Shown here: piece by piece, positions 60,843 through 64,000 of the stretch | Layout: each line of letters opens with the position of its first letter | How positions within the stretch are numbered: the stretch's first letter is position 1 | Assembly: GCA_963590775.1 (NCBI GenBank) | Contig: CAVAPS010000010.1 | Coordinates: 1 to 64,000 of the forward strand | Direction of reading: 5' to 3' | DNA length: 64,000 bases | From: Lachnospira sp963590775 | Lineage (GTDB): Bacteria; Bacillota; Clostridia; Lachnospirales; Lachnospiraceae | Translations under genes and position numbers: made by a program | Notes under the pieces: generated by a model | Told to the model about the DNA's origin: nothing | Seen by the model: the letters and a program-made list of their open reading frames with translations, nothing else | Database searches by the model: none

Positions 60843-62450
60843 TCTTTCCTGTCTCCTTTCCAATAATCCTGCTTGTATCAGAAAAATATTTTATAAAATC
60901 TGCTTTCCAGTATATTTCCAATACATTATCGCTATAAACCAATATCTTCTCTATCAATAACTCTTTCATTTCTTCAGTAAGCGTATCTGCATCACAAAAT
61001 TTCTTTATAAGTAATTCTACCATATCTGCCTCTTTACTTTCTGAAACAGACTGCTCCTTTTTTGCCATAAGATGCGTAAGCTCTGCATCAAGTGACTGTT
61101 TTTTACCCTTATATTCCTTTGTCTTTTCAAGATATTCTTCCTTTGATATTTTACGATCAGCATACTCACTATAAATATTCTTCCATGCATTCTCAATATT
61201 CATCAGGGTACTCTCCGCACTTTGAATCTGTTCTTCAAGTGTCTTCTGCTGTGTTATATTCATACTTCTGGCGACTTCGCGCATATTAAGAAATACCATA
61301 CACTTCATCTTAATGTCAGCTAATACTGCTTTTTCTGCCTGGGCAACGTTCATTGTTGTAGAAACACACTTTATATCATCAGATACTACAGAATTAATCC
61401 GGCATTTTAATAACGCACCTTTTGCCTTATACATCTTTCTTCCACAGATAGAACAATAGAATACATTAATTTTCGATTTTCTGGTTCGATTTATCCTGAC
61501 GAATGTCTTTGCCACAGCGTTAAATTCTTCTCTGCTTACAATAGGCTCATGTGTATTCTCTACAGTAACCCATTCATCAGATACTCTTTTTCCTGCTTAC
61601 CTGTAATTCTATTAGTAAACGTCTTAAGCAGCACCATATCACCTGTGTATTTCTCGTTTTTCAATATTGCTTCCACAACACCCGACTCCCAGTATGTCTT
61701 ACGAATATTTTTATTGATTGCCCTTTTGTCGCCTGATTTATACTTATATTCCTTTGGTGGAAGAATATTTCTGTCATTAAGATTAGATGCTATTTCCGTC
61801 AATGTCATACCAGACAGCTTCATATCAAAAATTTCCTTTACCACTCTGGCAGCTTCTGGATCTATCTCCAGCTTCAAATGATTATTCTTCGACTTCTTAT
61901 ATCCATACAATGTAACACTAGCCCTGTATTCACCTCTCTCTGCTGATTTTTTCCATGAAAGTTTTTCTTTCTTTGATGTTTCTCTTGCATAATAATCATA
62001 TATCAGATTCTTAAACGAAACATCTATACCACCTAATTCGCCATCAGATAAAAGATTACTGTCGTAATTGTCATTAACTGATATAAATCTGATTCCAAGC
62101 GTCGGGAAAACCTGTTCCATATAATCACCAAGTTCAATATAATCACGTCCGAACCTTGAAAAATCCTTCACAATTATACAGTTAATCTCCCCACGCTTCG
62201 CCATTTCAATCATATCAGTAAACTGAGGTCTGGTGTCAAAATGCGTACCTGAAAAGCCATCATCACACCGCTCTATAACCTTACAGTCACGGAACTCTAT
62301 CCTTGAACTTATGTAGTCATAAAGCATTTTGCGCTGTGCAGTTATGCTGTTTGACTCATTTTTAGCATCATTATACTTTATATCATCGTCTTCAGAGGAT
62401 AGCCTGATATACATACAGATAACATATTCTGGAACTACTGGTTCTGACAT
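60835..62450 (-). pseudogene. Large serine recombinase, disrupted by a frameshift
   Basis: Site-specific recombinase of the large serine (TnpX/CcrA-like) type in two frames. The first part (62450-61560) has the resolvase domain with catalytic Ser in MYIRLSSEDDD, KDFSRFGRDYIELG, and the recombinase domain. The second (from 61515, continuing the missing frame upstream to about 61587) has VSDEWVTVENTHEPIVS, the zinc ribbon FYCSICGRKMY and the coiled coil. The frames meet at an A5 run (T5 at 61587-61591 on the plus strand); one extra A restores one continuous reading frame. Its start overlaps the end of the upstream recombinase by 16 bases. Confidence 0.85.
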
Positions 62451-64000
62451 AACATCATCCTCTCCGCTATCATTTCATCCATTTTAAGCAACAGATTTTC
62501 AAATGTATATTTTACTTCAATTTTCTCTGGACTATAAATAGTAATCCTGTCAATAAAAGCAATCATAATCTCTCTCGTCAACACCTGAAATCCCTGCCAT
62601 TTTTTCATATCGGCACTCACATCCCTGCTTATGCATACATTTTCTGAATATCCGGACAACTTGGCAGTAACATTTTTTTCTTCTTCTGAAAGCGAATCAA
62701 TTTTATCTGCATACTCTTTTTTCAAGGATATATATTCTTCCTCAGATATAATATTCTCTTTCAGGTCCTCGTACAGGTTTTTCCCTCTGGCTTCTATCGC
62801 TGCACATTCCTCTTTGATTGTTTCAAGTTTCTGTGCCAACAGACTTTTCACATCTGACACAGCCTTTTTTTGATTGTAATTCTGCAGTAATGCTTCCTTA
62901 TCCAGATATAGTCGTATATGTGTGTTAATCAGCTCAATAACTATCTGTTCAAGCTTTTCCATCTTAAAATTCTTTTTCACACACTCTTCACGATACGGTG
63001 TATTACGGCATAAATAGGTATAATAATGATGATATCCACTTGATAATTTAACTGTTCGCCTATAAAAAGATAACTTGCATCCACAATCTGCACAATAGAG
63101 AAGTCCTCTAAATATATCTTCTCTTCGCTCTATGTCCTTATACTTCTGCCTGACACTATTATGCCTTTTCCTTACCTGTTCAAGCAGTTCCTGCACTTCC
63201 CAGAAGATTTCTTTATCTACAATAGGCTCATGCGTATTCTCAACATATATTCTCTGTTCCTTCTTCTGTCGATGATCAGGCATTCCTTTATATAATGCAC
63301 CTTTCTGATACGCCTGCTCCATATCTCCGATATAGACTGGGTTACGCAAAATACAAGTAACAACTTCTGCATCCCATTTTACATCTTTATACTTTGGATT
63401 TTTTTCCATTCCCTGCTGAATACGATAAGCAACCGGTGCCGGTAAATTCATATCATTCAGTTTCCTTGCTATTTCAGCTACAGATTTTCCAGATGCTCTC
63501 CAAGAAAACATATCTATAACTATTTGCTTCACATTCTCATCCGGAATAAGGTGATGGCAGTCTTTAGGATCTTTGATATATCCATAAGGAGGCTGCGTTC
63601 CGATAAACTCTCCTCTTCTCTGCTGGTTTTCCTTTGAAACAGCCACACGCTTTGATATGTCTTTCGCATACGCTTCATTAATAAGATTCTTTAAAGGGAC
63701 AATCATGCCATCTTCCATTGGTTTTGAGTATAATGTATCAAATCCATCTGACACACTTACAAATCTTATCCCATACAATGGAAATATCTTTTCTAGATAC
63801 TCTCCTGCCTCTAAATAATTTCTACCAAGCCTGGACAGATCTTTTACCACAATACAGTCAAATTTTCCCTGTTTCATATCTGAAATAAGTCTTTGAAAAT
63901 CTGGTCTGTCAAATCTGGTTCCTGTAATCCCCCTGTCACAATAGCAACCAGCAGACATCATATCATCTGCCTTTTCCACATATTCTTTCAATAAGGCAAT
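62435..64000 (-). CDS. Large serine recombinase, 5' end outside the window
   Basis: The visible 521 residues cover most of a large serine recombinase. The resolvase domain is open at its start (ALLKEYVEKADDM continues to the window edge, so the catalytic Ser lies beyond 64000), with VKDLSRLGRNYLEAG intact. The recombinase domain (PPYGYIKD ... NPVYIGDMEQ), the zinc ribbon CADCGCKLSFYRR...CRNTPYREEC, and a long coiled coil (about 390-460) follow. Tandem pairs of this kind usually excise and integrate conjugative or mobilisable elements. Confidence 0.92.
   Translation of the reverse strand: MALLKEYVEKADDMMSAGCYCDRGITGTRFDRPDFQRLISDMKQGKFDCIVVKDLSRLGRNYLEAGEYLEKIFPLYGIRFVSVSDGFDTLYSKPMEDGMIVPLKNLINEAYAKDISKRVAVSKENQQRRGEFIGTQPPYGYIKDPKDCHHLIPDENVKQIVIDMFSWRASGKSVAEIARKLNDMNLPAPVAYRIQQGMEKNPKYKDVKWDAEVVTCILRNPVYIGDMEQAYQKGALYKGMPDHRQKKEQRIYVENTHEPIVDKEIFWEVQELLEQVRKRHNSVRQKYKDIERREDIFRGLLYCADCGCKLSFYRRTVKLSSGYHHYYTYLCRNTPYREECVKKNFKMEKLEQIVIELINTHIRLYLDKEALLQNYNQKKAVSDVKSLLAQKLETIKEECAAIEARGKNLYEDLKENIISEEEYISLKKEYADKIDSLSEEEKNVTAKLSGYSENVCISRDVSADMKKWQGFQVLTREIMIAFIDRITIYSPEKIEVKYTFENLLLKMDEMIAERMMLCQNQ

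Noticed and set aside
1..64000. CRISPR array, prophage, rRNA operon or insertion sequence
   Set aside because: No regularly spaced repeats, phage structural genes, rRNA sequence or DDE transposase were seen; the only mobile-element genes are the serine recombinases at the right end.

Overview
The window reads as a chromosomal segment of a low-GC, anaerobic Firmicute of the family Lachnospiraceae. The evidence is the gene repertoire and style: dnaE next to pfkA, greA-lysS, a birA/dusB operon, purine-rich AGGAGG ribosome sites, near-consensus sigma-A promoters, FliB, an ATP-type PfkA and many intrinsic terminators. A decayed pectate-lyase-like relic would fit a pectin-using genus such as Lachnospira, but the species cannot be fixed from the sequence alone.

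Layout. 1-8.7 kb is housekeeping on the minus strand: greA-lysS, an argF-membrane protein-birA-unknown-dusB operon, a secreted cell-wall hydrolase with a WalR-type box, a lone pilin-like protein and a TrmH-family methyltransferase. 9-19 kb holds a membrane diguanylate cyclase, pfkA, dnaE, ftsH and the divergent pyrG. 19-30 kb is a BlaI-type repressor and then a tightly packed minus-strand run: a membrane protein, a FliB-type methylase, a heterodimeric ABC exporter, an ABC-2 transporter, a voltage-gated-type potassium channel and an Sfp-type phosphopantetheinyl transferase. 30-34 kb carries a divergent pair of unrecognised genes and an amino-acid ABC transporter whose binding domain appears circularly permuted and fused to its permease. 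34-42 kb is truA, recQ, a second diguanylate cyclase, a yqeY relic, pilT, nth and a sodium-coupled transporter, then a wrecked glycogen phosphorylase gene (42-43.4 kb). 43.6-51.5 kb holds small membrane proteins, an auxin-efflux-type carrier, a marR/fabZ-like/acpP mini-operon, two MATE exporters flanking an SGNH protein, and tRNA-Gly with tRNA-like debris beside it. 51.5-52.2 kb is a graveyard of gene fragments.

52.2-58.3 kb is a coherent GABA catabolism locus: a PucR-type regulator, GABA aminotransferase, an amino-acid permease fused to a cytidylate-kinase-like domain, and 4-hydroxybutyrate dehydrogenase. Together they would import GABA, convert it to succinate semialdehyde and reduce that to 4-hydroxybutyrate. 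Its control region has a sigma-A promoter, an upstream perfect palindrome and a terminator inside the leader. 58.3-64 kb is the end of an integrative element: two tandem large serine recombinases (one frameshifted, one running off the window) with two passenger genes.

The most unusual points are the permuted binding-protein/permease fusion, the permease/cytidylate-kinase-like fusion in the GABA operon, the FabZ-like protein lacking its catalytic histidine in an acpP-marR operon with palindromic operator candidates, and a large nested hairpin downstream of the amino-acid transporter. All calls come from reading the sequence; no database search was run.
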